A DNA stretch of 64,000 nt from Aquipuribacter nitratireducens (GCF_037860835.1 NZ_JBBEOG010000007.1:62001-126000); one strand, 5' to 3'; counted from the first letter of the stretch, positions 18,842 through 26,525 are shown. Program-made: numbers and translations. The notes: generated by a model from the sequence alone, not told the origin.

Positions 18842-19756
18842 TCACCGCCACGAGGGCCGCGGCGGCGGAGGCGGCCCGGGCGCGTCGTCGTCGAGGAGCT
18901 CCCCGCCCCCGAGCCGGTCCCGGGTCGCGGCCTCGTCGAGGAGCCGGACGGGCGCGGCCGCGTCACCGTGCAGCGCCCGCGCCCAGCGGTCGCGGACGGT
19001 GTCCGGCAGCGGCACGGCGGAGGCGACGAGCAGGACGTTGCCGGTGCGGCGGCCGCGCAGCACCGACGGCTCGACGACCGCGACGACGTGGGGCAGCAGG
19101 CTGCGCACGGTCGCGACCTCCGCGCGCGCGGTCGTGAGCGCCCCGACGTCCATGAGGTTGTGCACGACGACCCCGTCCGGGGACAGCACGCGCGCGACCG
19201 CCTCGACCCACTGCCGAGTGCGGAGCCGGTGCGGCACCTGCGCGTCGGCGAACGCGTCACGGACGACGAGTCCGTAGCCGCCCGGGCGCAGCGCGGCGAG
19301 CCCGTCGCGACCGTCGACGGCGCGCACCTTGAGGTGCGGGCCCGAGCGGAGACCGAGCTGGTCGCGGACCACGTCGAGGAGCGGCCCGTCGGGATCCAGC
19401 ACGACCTGCCGGGACCCCGGCCGCACGGCCGCGACGTAGCGGGCGAGCGTCCCGGCACCGGCGCCGACGTGGACGGAGTGGACCGGGGCGCCGCTCGGCG
19501 CGAGCGCGTCGACGAGCGCCCCGACCCAGCGGACGTACTCGAAGACGAGGACCGTCGGGTCGACGAGGTCGACGTGGGACTGGGGGACGTCGTCGACGGC
19601 GAGCAGCCAACCCGGGCCGCCGGCCGGGTCGTTGACGAGGGAGGCGGTGCCCCCGGCGACGGGCCAGCGCCCCTCGACCGGGGCGGCGGCGCCGGTGCGA
19701 CGACGCGCGCTCAGGCGGGCTGCTGCCGGGCGGGCCGGCGGTCGGCGGCCACCCAC
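18842..19756 (-). CDS. Spermidine-synthase-like methyltransferase-fold protein
   Basis: Rossmann-fold protein of about 304 residues related to the spermine/spermidine synthases: VHSVHVGAGAGTLARYVAAV is the nucleotide loop, followed by VVLDPDGPLLDVV, a DAF segment (VVRDAFADAQVP) and LLPHVVAVVEPSVLRG. The aspartates needed for polyamine transfer are only partly kept, so it may bind a nucleotide without making spermidine. The start is unclear. GTG 19756 overlaps the upstream gene by 46 bases, while a CTG at 19714 overlaps its stop as CTGA and sits closer to recognisable sequence. It is probably co-transcribed with the small membrane protein gene upstream. The C-terminus is a proline run. Confidence 0.78.
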   Translation of the reverse strand: MGGRRPPARPAAARLSARRRTGAAAPVEGRWPVAGGTASLVNDPAGGPGWLLAVDDVPQSHVDLVDPTVLVFEYVRWVGALVDALAPSGAPVHSVHVGAGAGTLARYVAAVRPGSRQVVLDPDGPLLDVVRDQLGLRSGPHLKVRAVDGRDGLAALRPGGYGLVVRDAFADAQVPHRLRTRQWVEAVARVLSPDGVVVHNLMDVGALTTARAEVATVRSLLPHVVAVVEPSVLRGRRTGNVLLVASAVPLPDTVRDRWARALHGDAAAPVRLLDEAATRDRLGGGELLDDDAPGPPPPPRPSWR

Positions 19757-20019
19757 GCGGCGGCCGCGGTGATCGCGGAGACGGTGGCGACGGACGGCCA
19801 CGCGCCGATCTCGCGGGCGAGGACGTGGGAGCCGACGAAGGCGCCGAGGTACAGCGCCGACAGCCCGACGGCGGTGACGGGCCCGTGGCCGCGCCACCAG
19901 CGCACCGCGCACCACCCGCCGCCCGCGAGGAGCACGGCACCGCCGAGCTCGCGGACCCCCGTCGCCTCCGCGACGGCGAACCCGGCGACGAGGGAGCCGG
20001 CGGCGACGAGGGCGGTCAC
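19711..20019 (-). CDS. Small membrane protein of unknown function
   Basis: A 102-residue product with three hydrophobic segments (MTALVAAGSLVAGFAVAEA, AVLLAGGGWCAVRWW and WPSVATVSAITAAAAWVAA) and short loops. No family recognised. The GTG at 20019 follows a TACCCT hexamer by 6 bases, which supports this start and a leaderless message. The stop is closely coupled to the spermidine-synthase-like gene, and proteins of that family often sit beside or fused to membrane segments, so the two may act together. Confidence 0.7.
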   Translation of the reverse strand: MTALVAAGSLVAGFAVAEATGVRELGGAVLLAGGGWCAVRWWRGHGPVTAVGLSALYLGAFVGSHVLAREIGAWPSVATVSAITAAAAWVAADRRPARQQPA

Positions 20020-20025
20020 GTGTCG

Positions 20026-20031
20026 AGGGTA
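20026..20031 (-). promoter_or_regulatory. Leaderless -10 hexamer for the small membrane protein gene
   Basis: On the minus strand TACCCT ends 6 bases before GTG 20019. Confidence 0.45.
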
Positions 20032-20053
20032 CGTGGCGGCTGGAGAGGCGGCT

Positions 20054-20108
20054 GAGCGTGCACGTGTGACCGGTCGCCGCGGCGTGTCGCGGTCACCGGT
20101 GCACGCTC
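20054..20108 (-). terminator. Long imperfect hairpin after the DAO-type oxidoreductase gene
   Basis: Arms GAGCGTGCACGTGTGACCG and CGGTCACCGGTGCACGCTC pair over 19 bases with two mismatches around a 17-base loop. The hairpin begins at the stop codon of the oxidoreductase gene and precedes the promoter of the next minus-strand gene, as a terminator would. Confidence 0.65.
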
Positions 20109-21189
20109 ACCGCGCCACGACCGGCAGTCCCTCGGCCCGGTCGGTGAGGACGCCCGTCGCGACCTCGTCGGCGAGCGCCGGCCCGATCGTCCAGCCGGAG
20201 CCGCCCCAGCCGTGGTCGACGACGACGGTCCTGCCGCCGGTGCCGGCGGGGTCCAGGCGACCGACCGCGACCTCGGGGCGGACCGGACGCAGGCCCCACC
20301 ACACCCCGTCGGGATCCGGCTCCCAGTCGCGCAGGTCGGGGAAGCGCGCGCGGGCGTCGGCGAGCAGGGCGGGCACCTCGGCGAGGGCGCGCTCCCGGAG
20401 CCGGGACGGCTCGTCCCAGTCGGCGGGGTCGGTCACCGGCAGGTACGTGCCGCCGACGTGGAGGTGGTCCGGTGTCGCCGGCGACCCGCCGTGGGGGACG
20501 GTGTAGCGGGGGCGCAGCGGGTCGTCGTCGTCGACGACGGCGTGGTCGCGGTGCAGCCCGGCCGGCAGCGGACCGGTGACGAGCACCCCGAGACGGCCCT
20601 CGAGCGCGGGGTCGCCGAGCGCGTGGGCGCCGAGGCCGAGGCACGCGACGGTGACGTCGGCCGCGGCCTCGTCGTGCAGGCGCAGCAGGTCGGCGGTCGA
20701 GCGGACCGGGCGGTCGAGGTCGACGCGGCGGACCCGCGGGTCCTCGGCGAGCGCGGCCGCCCATCGTGGCAGCAGGCCGCACGTGTGCCACAGGGGCCCG
20801 GCCTCGTGGAGCAGGCCGTGGGTGTGCGGCAGGCCGTACGCGGCCGGCTCGACGACGTCCCCGCTGAACGCCACGACCGGCGCACGCTGCGACACGAGCA
20901 GCGCCCGGCCGGTCCGCACGTGCCCGGTGAGGTGGGCGTGCCGCGCGGCGAGCGCGGCCCCGACCACCGGCGAGCGCGCCGCCCAGTCCGCGGCCCGCGG
21001 GTCGGGCGAGGCGTAGCGCAGGGCGAGCCCGCCCGAGCGGGACGCGGTGGCCGCGCCCTCACGCCACACGGCCCACGTGAGCGCGACCTGCCGGCCGGTG
21101 TCGGCGGCCCGGTCGAGGAGCAGCTGGGCGTGGAGCAGGCCGGCGGCACCGCCGCCCACGACGAGGACTCGCAGGGGCGGCTCCGTCAT
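20107..21189 (-). CDS. FAD-dependent oxidoreductase, D-amino-acid-oxidase (DAO) type
   Basis: Soluble flavoprotein of 360 residues. The N-terminal Rossmann motif VLVVGGGAAGLLHA binds FAD. Further matches to the DAO fold are VTVACLGLGAHAL in the middle and DGVWWGLRPVRPEVAVGRLD followed by VVVDHGWGGSGWTIGPALA at the C-terminus, the usual second FAD contact. The order and length resemble D-amino-acid oxidase and glycine/sarcosine oxidases, but the substrate cannot be named. ATG 21189 is 6 bases after TACGGT, so a leaderless start fits. It is divergent from the GGDEF-EAL gene and ends in a long hairpin. Confidence 0.88.
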   Translation of the reverse strand: MTEPPLRVLVVGGGAAGLLHAQLLLDRAADTGRQVALTWAVWREGAATASRSGGLALRYASPDPRAADWAARSPVVGAALAARHAHLTGHVRTGRALLVSQRAPVVAFSGDVVEPAAYGLPHTHGLLHEAGPLWHTCGLLPRWAAALAEDPRVRRVDLDRPVRSTADLLRLHDEAAADVTVACLGLGAHALGDPALEGRLGVLVTGPLPAGLHRDHAVVDDDDPLRPRYTVPHGGSPATPDHLHVGGTYLPVTDPADWDEPSRLRERALAEVPALLADARARFPDLRDWEPDPDGVWWGLRPVRPEVAVGRLDPAGTGGRTVVVDHGWGGSGWTIGPALADEVATGVLTDRAEGLPVVAR

Positions 21190-21195
21190 CGCTGC

Positions 21196-21201
21196 ACCGT
21201 A
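21196..21201 (-). promoter_or_regulatory. Leaderless -10 hexamer for the DAO-type gene
   Basis: On the minus strand TACGGT ends 6 bases before ATG 21189. Confidence 0.45.
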
Positions 21202-21227
21202 GTGGGGTGACCCGCACCGGCTGGGGC

Positions 21228-21254
21228 TCAGGTCGGGGCCCCGCCTGCCGATAC
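21228..21254 (+). promoter_or_regulatory. Sigma-28 (FliA/WhiG)-like promoter of the first GGDEF-EAL gene
   Basis: TCAG (21228-21231), 15 bases, then GCCGATAC (21247-21254). The established FliA/WhiG consensus is TAAA-N15-GCCGATAA, so the -10 box matches 7 of 8 and the spacing is exact. The gene starts 34 bases downstream behind GGGGAGGG. The core CTCAGGTCGGGGCCCC is shared word for word with the site before the second GGDEF-EAL gene. Confidence 0.7.
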
Positions 21255-21288
21255 CGGGAGGTGCGACCTGGCTCCGGGGAGGGACTCG

Positions 21289-22206
21289 ATGGGCGCTTCT
21301 CCCGTGACGCCGGCGCGGACCCGGCCACGCGGCACCGTGGCGTGCGCGGTCGTCGCGGTCCTCAGCGTGCTCGCCTTCGCGACGACGTTCCTGTTCCGTG
21401 ACGCCGAGGCCGGGCAGGTCCTCCTCATCGACGTCGGCCTGTTCAACGTGCCCTACCTCGCCGCGGCCGTGGCGCTGTGGCGCACGGGCGGCGTGCCGGG
21501 CGCGGGCGGGCTGCCGTGGCGCCTCGTCGCCACCGCCCTCGTCAGCACCGTCGCCGGCAACGCGTACTACACCCTCGTCGCGGCCCACCAGGACGCGTAC
21601 GTCTCCCTCGCCGACCTCGGCTACCTCGCCTTCTACCCGCTCGGCTACGTCGCCGTCATGCTCCTGCTGCGCCAGCGGGTACGGCCGTGGCGGACCATCA
21701 TGTGGTTCGACGGCGTCGTCGCCGGCCTCGGCGCCGCGGCGGTCGCGTCGCTGCTCCTGGCGCCGGGTCTCGTCATGTCGGACGTGCCGCTCGGGGCCGC
21801 GCTCGTCTACCTCGCCTACCCCGTCAACGACCTGCTGCTCGTCCTGGTCGTGGTCGGCGGGCTGAGTCTCGTGCCGTTCCGGCAGCACACCGACCTGCTC
21901 GCCGTCGCGGCCGGCCTCACGACGTGGTTCGTCGCGGACGTGCTCTTCATCCGCGCGGAGGCGGGGACCAGCTACGTCGAGGGCGGGCTCGTCGACCTCG
22001 TCTACGTGGTGGCGGCGGCGCTGTTCGTCGTGCCCGCCCTGTTGGCCCGGCCCCGGCCGCCGGCTGCGGCCGCGCCCGGCGCCGGGGCGAGCATCGTGCT
22101 GCCCGTCACGATGGTGCTCGTCTCCCTCGTCCTCATCGGCATCAGCCTCCGCGAGGCGGGGACCGGGCTGTCGGGCTGGCTCGCGCTCGCGTCCGTGGCC
22201 GTCTAG
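21289..22206 (+). CDS. N-terminal membrane half of the split GGDEF-EAL protein
   Basis: A 305-residue open frame that is nearly all hydrophobic helices, about nine of them, with short loops and a polar Pro/Ala spacer (ARPRPPAAAAPGAG) before the last one. It would act as a membrane sensor for the cyclase and phosphodiesterase domains encoded beyond the amber codon. ATG 21289 follows a GGGGAGGG ribosome-binding site and a sigma-28-like promoter. Alone it has no recognisable catalytic function. Confidence 0.7.
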   Translation: MGASPVTPARTRPRGTVACAVVAVLSVLAFATTFLFRDAEAGQVLLIDVGLFNVPYLAAAVALWRTGGVPGAGGLPWRLVATALVSTVAGNAYYTLVAAHQDAYVSLADLGYLAFYPLGYVAVMLLLRQRVRPWRTIMWFDGVVAGLGAAAVASLLLAPGLVMSDVPLGAALVYLAYPVNDLLLVLVVVGGLSLVPFRQHTDLLAVAAGLTTWFVADVLFIRAEAGTSYVEGGLVDLVYVVAAALFVVPALLARPRPPAAAAPGAGASIVLPVTMVLVSLVLIGISLREAGTGLSGWLALASVAV

Positions 22207-22227
22207 CTGGGGCGCTCGGTCCTCACG

Positions 22228-23631
22228 ATGAAGCAGCTGCGGGAGGCCGCCGACGCCAAGCGACAGGCACGCACCGACGAGCTCACGACGCTCGCGAACC
22301 GACGGGCCCTCTTCGAGGAGTGCGACCGGCTGCTCGCGACGGCGTCGCGGGAGAACCCGCTCAGCCTCCTTCTGCTCGACCTCGACCGCTTCAAGGAGGT
22401 CAACGACAGCCTCGGGCACGCGGTCGGCGACGAGCTCCTCGTGCTGGTCGCCGGCCGCATCGAGTCCGTCGCCCGACCCGGCGACGTGCTCGCGCGCCTC
22501 GGTGGCGACGAGTTCGCGCTCCTCCTGCCCGGGACCGCAGCCCCGGACGCCGTCGCCCTGGCGCACTCGGTCCGCGACCGGGTCGCCGAGCCGTACCAGC
22601 TCGGTGCGACGCGCGTGCACGTCGACGTGTCCGTCGGGGTCGCGAGCGCGCCCTGGCCGGCCCGGGACCGCAGCGAGCTCATGCGTGCCGCGGACGTCGC
22701 GATGTACGACGCCAAGCGCGCCGACACCGCCGTCCGCGAGTTCGACGCCGACGCCTCCCGACTCGGCCGCCTCGTGCTCATGGAGGACCTGCGGCGGGTC
22801 CTCGACGACGCACCCGTGACCGCAGCCGGTCCCGGCCCGGGACGGCTCGTCGTCCACCTCCAGCCCCAGGTCCCGCTGCAGCGTCGCGAGTGGACGGTCG
22901 ACGGGGCACCGGCGGCACCGCCGATGGTCGGGGTCGAGGCGCTCGTCCGCTGGGAGCACCCGGTCGAGGGGACCCTCCTCCCCGCCGTCGTGCTCCCCCT
23001 CGCCGAGGCGACCGGTCTCATGGGGGCGCTCGCCGAGCGCGTCCTCGCCCTCGCGCTCGAGGCCTGCGCCACGTGGTGGCACCTCGGCGTCGACGTCCCC
23101 GTCTCCGTCAACCTCTCCGCCGCGAACGTCCAGGACCTCCTCCTGCCGGGCAAGGTCCACGAGGCGCTACGGCGGGCCGGACTGCCGTCGCACGCCCTCG
23201 TCGTCGAGCTCACCGAGGACACCCTCATGAGCGAACCCGCCCGGGTCGCGGAGGTGCTCCTCGCCCTGCAGCAGTCCGGCGTCGGGGTCTCCATCGACGA
23301 CTACGGCACCGGCTACGCGAGCCTCGCCTACCTCCGCGACTTCCCCGTCGACGAGCTGAAGCTCGACCGGACCTTCGTCGCGGACGTCCTCGAGAGCCCG
23401 ACGACGGCGACGATCGTCACGCACACCATCGCCCTCGCCCATGCTCTCGGCGTGCGGGTCGTCGCCGAGGGGATCGAGGACCCTGCCGTCGCGCACGAGC
23501 TGACGGGGCTCGGCTGCGAACGCGGTCAGGGGTACCTGTTCTCCCGGCCGCTGCCCACCCCGGACGTCGTCGCGTGGCTCGTCTCGTGCTCCCCGGAGCG
23601 GGCGGGAGCGGGTGTCCCCGGTCCTCGCTGA
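22228..23631 (+). CDS. C-terminal GGDEF-EAL half of the split protein
   Basis: If translated from ATG 22228 this gives 467 residues with both c-di-GMP domains intact. The cyclase has DELTTLANR, RLGGDEFALLLPG and an RxxD inhibitory site (RPGD) five residues before GGDEF. The phosphodiesterase has EAL (GVEALVRWEHP), Asn in VSVNLSA, Glu in ELTED, the paired Asp in IDDYGTGYASL, Lys in ELKLDRTFV, Glu in VAEGIED and Gln in GCERGQGY. So both activities are possible. No good ribosome-binding site precedes the ATG, so expression would depend on re-initiation or readthrough. Without the membrane half it would be soluble. Confidence 0.75.
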   Translation: MKQLREAADAKRQARTDELTTLANRRALFEECDRLLATASRENPLSLLLLDLDRFKEVNDSLGHAVGDELLVLVAGRIESVARPGDVLARLGGDEFALLLPGTAAPDAVALAHSVRDRVAEPYQLGATRVHVDVSVGVASAPWPARDRSELMRAADVAMYDAKRADTAVREFDADASRLGRLVLMEDLRRVLDDAPVTAAGPGPGRLVVHLQPQVPLQRREWTVDGAPAAPPMVGVEALVRWEHPVEGTLLPAVVLPLAEATGLMGALAERVLALALEACATWWHLGVDVPVSVNLSAANVQDLLLPGKVHEALRRAGLPSHALVVELTEDTLMSEPARVAEVLLALQQSGVGVSIDDYGTGYASLAYLRDFPVDELKLDRTFVADVLESPTTATIVTHTIALAHALGVRVVAEGIEDPAVAHELTGLGCERGQGYLFSRPLPTPDVVAWLVSCSPERAGAGVPGPR

Positions 23632-24070
23632 CCGCTCGCGGGTTCTGCCGGGGCGCGCGCGCCGGCTGGTGGCGGTCGGCGGCGCCGGAGCCGTCGCGGG
23701 CGCGGTGTCGCACGCGGCGTTCGTCGGCGGCCTCCACGTGATCCTCGCCGCTGCGGTCCGTCGCGAGGACGAGCTCGTCGTCGCGTTCCTCCTGGCCGCT
23801 GCCTCGTCGTTCCTGGTGCTGGTCGCGACCGTCCCGATCGGCACCCTCGCGGCGTACGGCACGCTGCGTCTGCTGCGCGTCAGGCGGGCCCTCCCGACCT
23901 GCCTGTCCTCGACCGTGGTGCTGGTCGTCGTGTGGAGCGCGCTGGCGCGGTGGCCCGCCGTGTGGGACAGGCTGCTCGTCGTCCACGTCGTCACCGCGAC
24001 CGTGGTCCTCGTCCTCTGCGACGCCGTCCTGACCCGGCTGCACCGGCGGGCCCCACGAGCCTCCCCGTAG
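23612..24070 (+). CDS. Small membrane protein of unknown function
   Basis: A 152-residue frame starting at GTG 23612, overlapping the end of the GGDEF-EAL gene by 20 bases. Three to four hydrophobic segments: LVAVGGAGAVAGAVSHAAFV, LVVAFLLAAASSFLVLVATV, STVVLVVVWSALARW and VVTATVVLVLCDAVL, with basic loops. The family is not recognised. Overlap with the upstream gene suggests translational coupling. An in-frame ATG is absent near the N-terminus, so the exact start is unsure. Confidence 0.55.
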   Translation: MSPVLADRSRVLPGRARRLVAVGGAGAVAGAVSHAAFVGGLHVILAAAVRREDELVVAFLLAAASSFLVLVATVPIGTLAAYGTLRLLRVRRALPTCLSSTVVLVVVWSALARWPAVWDRLLVVHVVTATVVLVLCDAVLTRLHRRAPRASP

Positions 24071-24216
24071 CGGCCGGTGCTCGCTCCACCACGCTCCGCC
24101 GTCGGCACCACTCGTCCGCGCCGATGCTTCACTGGGCAACGAATCCGCTGGTCAGACGCCTGTTGTCACAGTTGTGTAACGACGTGTCCTCGCCTCTCGT
24201 CACGAGGGCTCGGACG
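24071..24216. other. AT-richer intergenic region upstream of the haloperoxidase
   Basis: This gap contains a patch around 24121-24190 (for example TTGTCACAGTTGTGTAACGA) visibly poorer in G and C than any neighbour. It probably holds the haloperoxidase promoter. I could not place a -35/-10 pair with normal spacing. Confidence 0.4.
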
Positions 24217-25680
24217 GTGTCAGATGAGCTGCCGCCCGACGGGGGGCGGCGCTGGAGAGAGCATCGGGGGGCTGCCGTGGGCAGGTCTGCTGGTCCGTCG
24301 CGCCGTGACGCGCTTCGGGTGGGGAGCGCGGGCGTCGCGCTCGCCGTCGGTGCCGGGCTCGTCGCCCCGGCGGCCCGGGCCGCCGCCCGGCCCGTCGCCC
24401 CGCTGCTGCCCGCCCCCCTGCTGCCGGCCGACGTCGCCCACCACTGGGTCCGGGCCGCGTACCGCGCGGTGCTGCTGGAGAACCTCACCCCGCCGGCGGC
24501 CGCCCGGGCGTACTCCCGCACCGCGCTCGCGATGTACGAGGCGGTCGTCGCGGGCATGCCCGGCCACCGCTCCCTCGCCGGGCAGCTCAGCGACCTGCGG
24601 GCCGTCGGTGCCGGTGCGACGACGGGTGTCGTCACGGCGCCCGGTCGCGCGCGCCTCGACTGGCACGCCGCGCTGTCGGCGGCCGCCCACGACGTCCTCC
24701 TCGCGGTCCTGCCGCTGCGGGCTCCGGCCACGCGCCCCCACCTCGACGCCGTCCACGCCGAGGTCGTCGCCTCGCGCCGCGCCGCGGGGGTACGACCGAC
24801 GGACCTCGCGGCCTCGCTCGAGCACGGCAGCGCGGTCGCGGCCCGGCTCGCCGACTGGTGCGCCACGGACGGGCACGCGGAGGCCCTCGCGCGGCCGTAC
24901 ACCCCACCGACCGGACAGCCGTGGCTGTGGGAGTCGACACCGCCGAACTTCCGGCCCGCGATCGAGCCCTGGTGCGGCACGGTGCGCCCCCTCGTCCTGC
25001 AGCGCGGGGAGGTCGGCGCCGAGCCGCCCGTGCCCTTCAGCACCGAGCCCGGCTCCGCGTTCCACGACCAGGCGCTCGCCGTGCTCGAGCAGTCGCGGCG
25101 CAACGGCGACGAGGAACGGGCGATCGCCCGGTTCTGGACCGACAACCCCGGCTCGTTCACCCCACCGCTCGGGACGCCGACCGGGCTGCCCAGCGGTCAC
25201 TGGATGCTCGTGGCGGAGCAGGTCGCGCGCGGCCTCGACCTCGCGCTCGACGAGGCGCTCGAGGCCTACGTCCGACTCGGGGTCGCCCTCAACGACGCCT
25301 TCCTCGCGTGCTGGACCGTGAAGTACGAGACGAACCTCCTGCGCCCGGTCACGTACCTCAACCGCTACGTCGACCCCGCGTGGACGACGGTCGTCAACAC
25401 CCCGCAGTTCCCGGAGCACACGTCGGGGCACTCGGTGTCGTCGGCCGCGGCCGCGGTCGTGCTCACCGACCTGCTCGGTGAGGTCGCGTTCACCGACGAC
25501 ACCCACGCCGAGCGCGGGTACCCGGCCCGCTCGTTCACCTCCTTCGACGCCGCCGCGCGAGAGGCCGCCGTGTCCCGTCTGTACGGCGGTATCCACTACC
25601 CGCGCGGCATCGAGGCGGGTCTCGCGCAGGGGGAGGCGGTCGGCCGCCTCGTCCTCCAGCGGCTCCGCACCCGCCGCTGA
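24217..25680 (+). CDS. Exported vanadium-dependent haloperoxidase (PAP2 superfamily)
   Basis: Would oxidise halides with hydrogen peroxide at a vanadate centre, or act as a related acid phosphatase. The 487-residue product has a twin-arginine signal (SRRDALRVGSAGVALAVGAG) ending near ARAAARP, so the folded protein is exported. Vanadate-binding segments are Lys and Arg in KYETNLLRPVTY, SGHS in FPEHTSGHSVSS, and Arg plus the vanadate-linked His in SRLYGGIHYPRGIEAG. The start may instead be GTG 24277, which gives a 9-residue basic leader before the twin arginines. From 24217 the leader is 28 residues. A secreted protein gene follows 81 bases downstream. Confidence 0.88.
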   Translation: MSDELPPDGGRRWREHRGAAVGRSAGPSRRDALRVGSAGVALAVGAGLVAPAARAAARPVAPLLPAPLLPADVAHHWVRAAYRAVLLENLTPPAAARAYSRTALAMYEAVVAGMPGHRSLAGQLSDLRAVGAGATTGVVTAPGRARLDWHAALSAAAHDVLLAVLPLRAPATRPHLDAVHAEVVASRRAAGVRPTDLAASLEHGSAVAARLADWCATDGHAEALARPYTPPTGQPWLWESTPPNFRPAIEPWCGTVRPLVLQRGEVGAEPPVPFSTEPGSAFHDQALAVLEQSRRNGDEERAIARFWTDNPGSFTPPLGTPTGLPSGHWMLVAEQVARGLDLALDEALEAYVRLGVALNDAFLACWTVKYETNLLRPVTYLNRYVDPAWTTVVNTPQFPEHTSGHSVSSAAAAVVLTDLLGEVAFTDDTHAERGYPARSFTSFDAAAREAAVSRLYGGIHYPRGIEAGLAQGEAVGRLVLQRLRTRR

Positions 25681-25681
25681 G

Positions 25682-25747
25682 CGCACCACCCGCACCACCC
25701 GCACCACGGCACCACCCGTCCGCACCACCCACCCGCACCACCCGTCC
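25682..25747. repeat. Degenerate CGCACCACC tandem repeats
   Basis: Between the haloperoxidase and the next gene the sequence is built of about six imperfect copies of CGCACCACC, some extended to CGCACCACCCGTC. The strand bias (only A, C and few G, T) would make an unstructured, C-rich RNA. An AGAGGGG ribosome-binding site follows directly. Confidence 0.7.
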
Positions 25748-25761
25748 AGAGGGGACCCGTC

Positions 25762-26445
25762 ATGCGCCGCTCCACCACCACCCGCCGTCTCGGCACCGTC
25801 GCCGTCGCCGCGCTCACCGCCTTCGGGCTCGTCGCGACCGCCGGCCCCGCGCAGGCCGGGTCGATGTTCTTCTCCAAGTCGTCCGGCCGCCTCGCCCAGA
25901 TCGACTGGCTCGAGGTCGGCACGCTGCCCGGCGTGGCGGGCAACGCCCACACCGGCTTCCTCTACGTCGACGAGCTCGGCCGCTCGACCGCGTACGTCTT
26001 CGGCTTCGTGACGGACTGGGAGTGCCCCGACGGCGTCCTGCCGGAGCAGGGCGGCGGCGGGCACGGCGAGGAGCCGGTCGAGGGCGGGTGCGAGCCGGTC
26101 GGCGAGCGCTTCGTCGACGGCGGTGACGTCACCTTCACCATGGACAAGAAGCTGACGTCGGCGCGCCTCACGGGCACGCTCGTCGTCAGCGACCACGGCG
26201 GCGAGGGCGCCGTCACCCCGCCCGTCGACATCACCCTCACGGGCACGGGCTCGCAGTACACGTCGAAGATCGTCGACTCGGGTTCGTTCGAGGGGTCGAC
26301 GTACACGTACCGCTACACGTTCACCGGCCGTGAGGCCGTGGTGAGCGGGCGCATCGGGGCGATGGTCTTCGACGACGAGCCGGGTGAGACGAGCACGGCG
26401 AGCATCGGCAGCTACCGCAGCATGTCGCGCGACCGGACGCGCTGA
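25762..26445 (+). CDS. Small secreted protein of unknown function
   Basis: A 227-residue product with a clear Sec signal peptide (about 1-32, cleaved after GPAQA). The mature domain looks all-beta: GRLAQIDWLEVG, TAYVFGFVTDWEC, TFTMDKKLTSARLTGTLVVS and TYTYRYTFTGREAVVSGRIG. Two cysteines, in WECPDG and GGCEPV, flank a glycine/glutamate-rich loop and could form a disulfide. No family recognised. ATG 25762 has an AGAGGGG site 7 bases upstream. Its position after the exported haloperoxidase suggests joint transcription but no known partnership. Confidence 0.8.
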   Translation: MRRSTTTRRLGTVAVAALTAFGLVATAGPAQAGSMFFSKSSGRLAQIDWLEVGTLPGVAGNAHTGFLYVDELGRSTAYVFGFVTDWECPDGVLPEQGGGGHGEEPVEGGCEPVGERFVDGGDVTFTMDKKLTSARLTGTLVVSDHGGEGAVTPPVDITLTGTGSQYTSKIVDSGSFEGSTYTYRYTFTGREAVVSGRIGAMVFDDEPGETSTASIGSYRSMSRDRTR

Positions 26446-26475
26446 CAGACGCCACACCCCGGGGGCGCGTCCCGT

Positions 26476-26513
26476 CGGCGGGCCGGGGCTCAGGTCGGGG
26501 CCCCGGCCCGCCG
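26476..26513 (+). terminator. Perfect 13-bp hairpin overlapping the second sigma-28-like promoter
   Basis: CGGCGGGCCGGGG, a 12-base loop, then CCCCGGCCCGCCG. It lies 30 bases after the secreted-protein stop and could terminate that transcript. The -35 element of the next gene's promoter lies in its loop and half of the -10 lies in the second arm, so the same bases may serve as terminator and promoter. Confidence 0.5.
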
Positions 26514-26517
26514 ATCT
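26490..26517 (+). promoter_or_regulatory. Sigma-28-like promoter of the second GGDEF-EAL gene
   Basis: TCAG, 16 bases, GCCGATCT. The -10 box matches the FliA/WhiG consensus at six of eight positions, and 16 bases from CTCAGGTC to CCCC are identical to the site at 21227. The GTG start is only 8 bases downstream, implying a leaderless message. Confidence 0.62.
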
Positions 26518-26525
26518 GGATCATC

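Larger units (their letters stand above)
21289..23631 (+). pseudogene. Membrane GGDEF-EAL protein interrupted by an in-frame amber codon
   Basis: Read as one frame this locus encodes about 780 residues: roughly nine transmembrane helices, then GGDEF, then EAL. A TAG at 22204-22206 splits it inside the linker: LALASVAV stop LGRSVLTMKQLREAAD. The frame is unchanged on both sides and the sequence after the stop continues the last helix and the linker, so this is a nonsense change rather than a gene boundary. TGG or CAG to TAG would need one base. Either the gene is inactivated, the stop is read through or re-initiated at ATG 22228, or the base is a sequencing error. The two halves are listed separately. 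Confidence 0.75.

Noticed and set aside
26476-26513. c-di-GMP riboswitch upstream of a GGDEF-EAL gene
   Set aside because: The hairpin lacks the GEMM conserved core and the message would begin at the start codon. A sigma-28-like promoter explains the shared sequence better.
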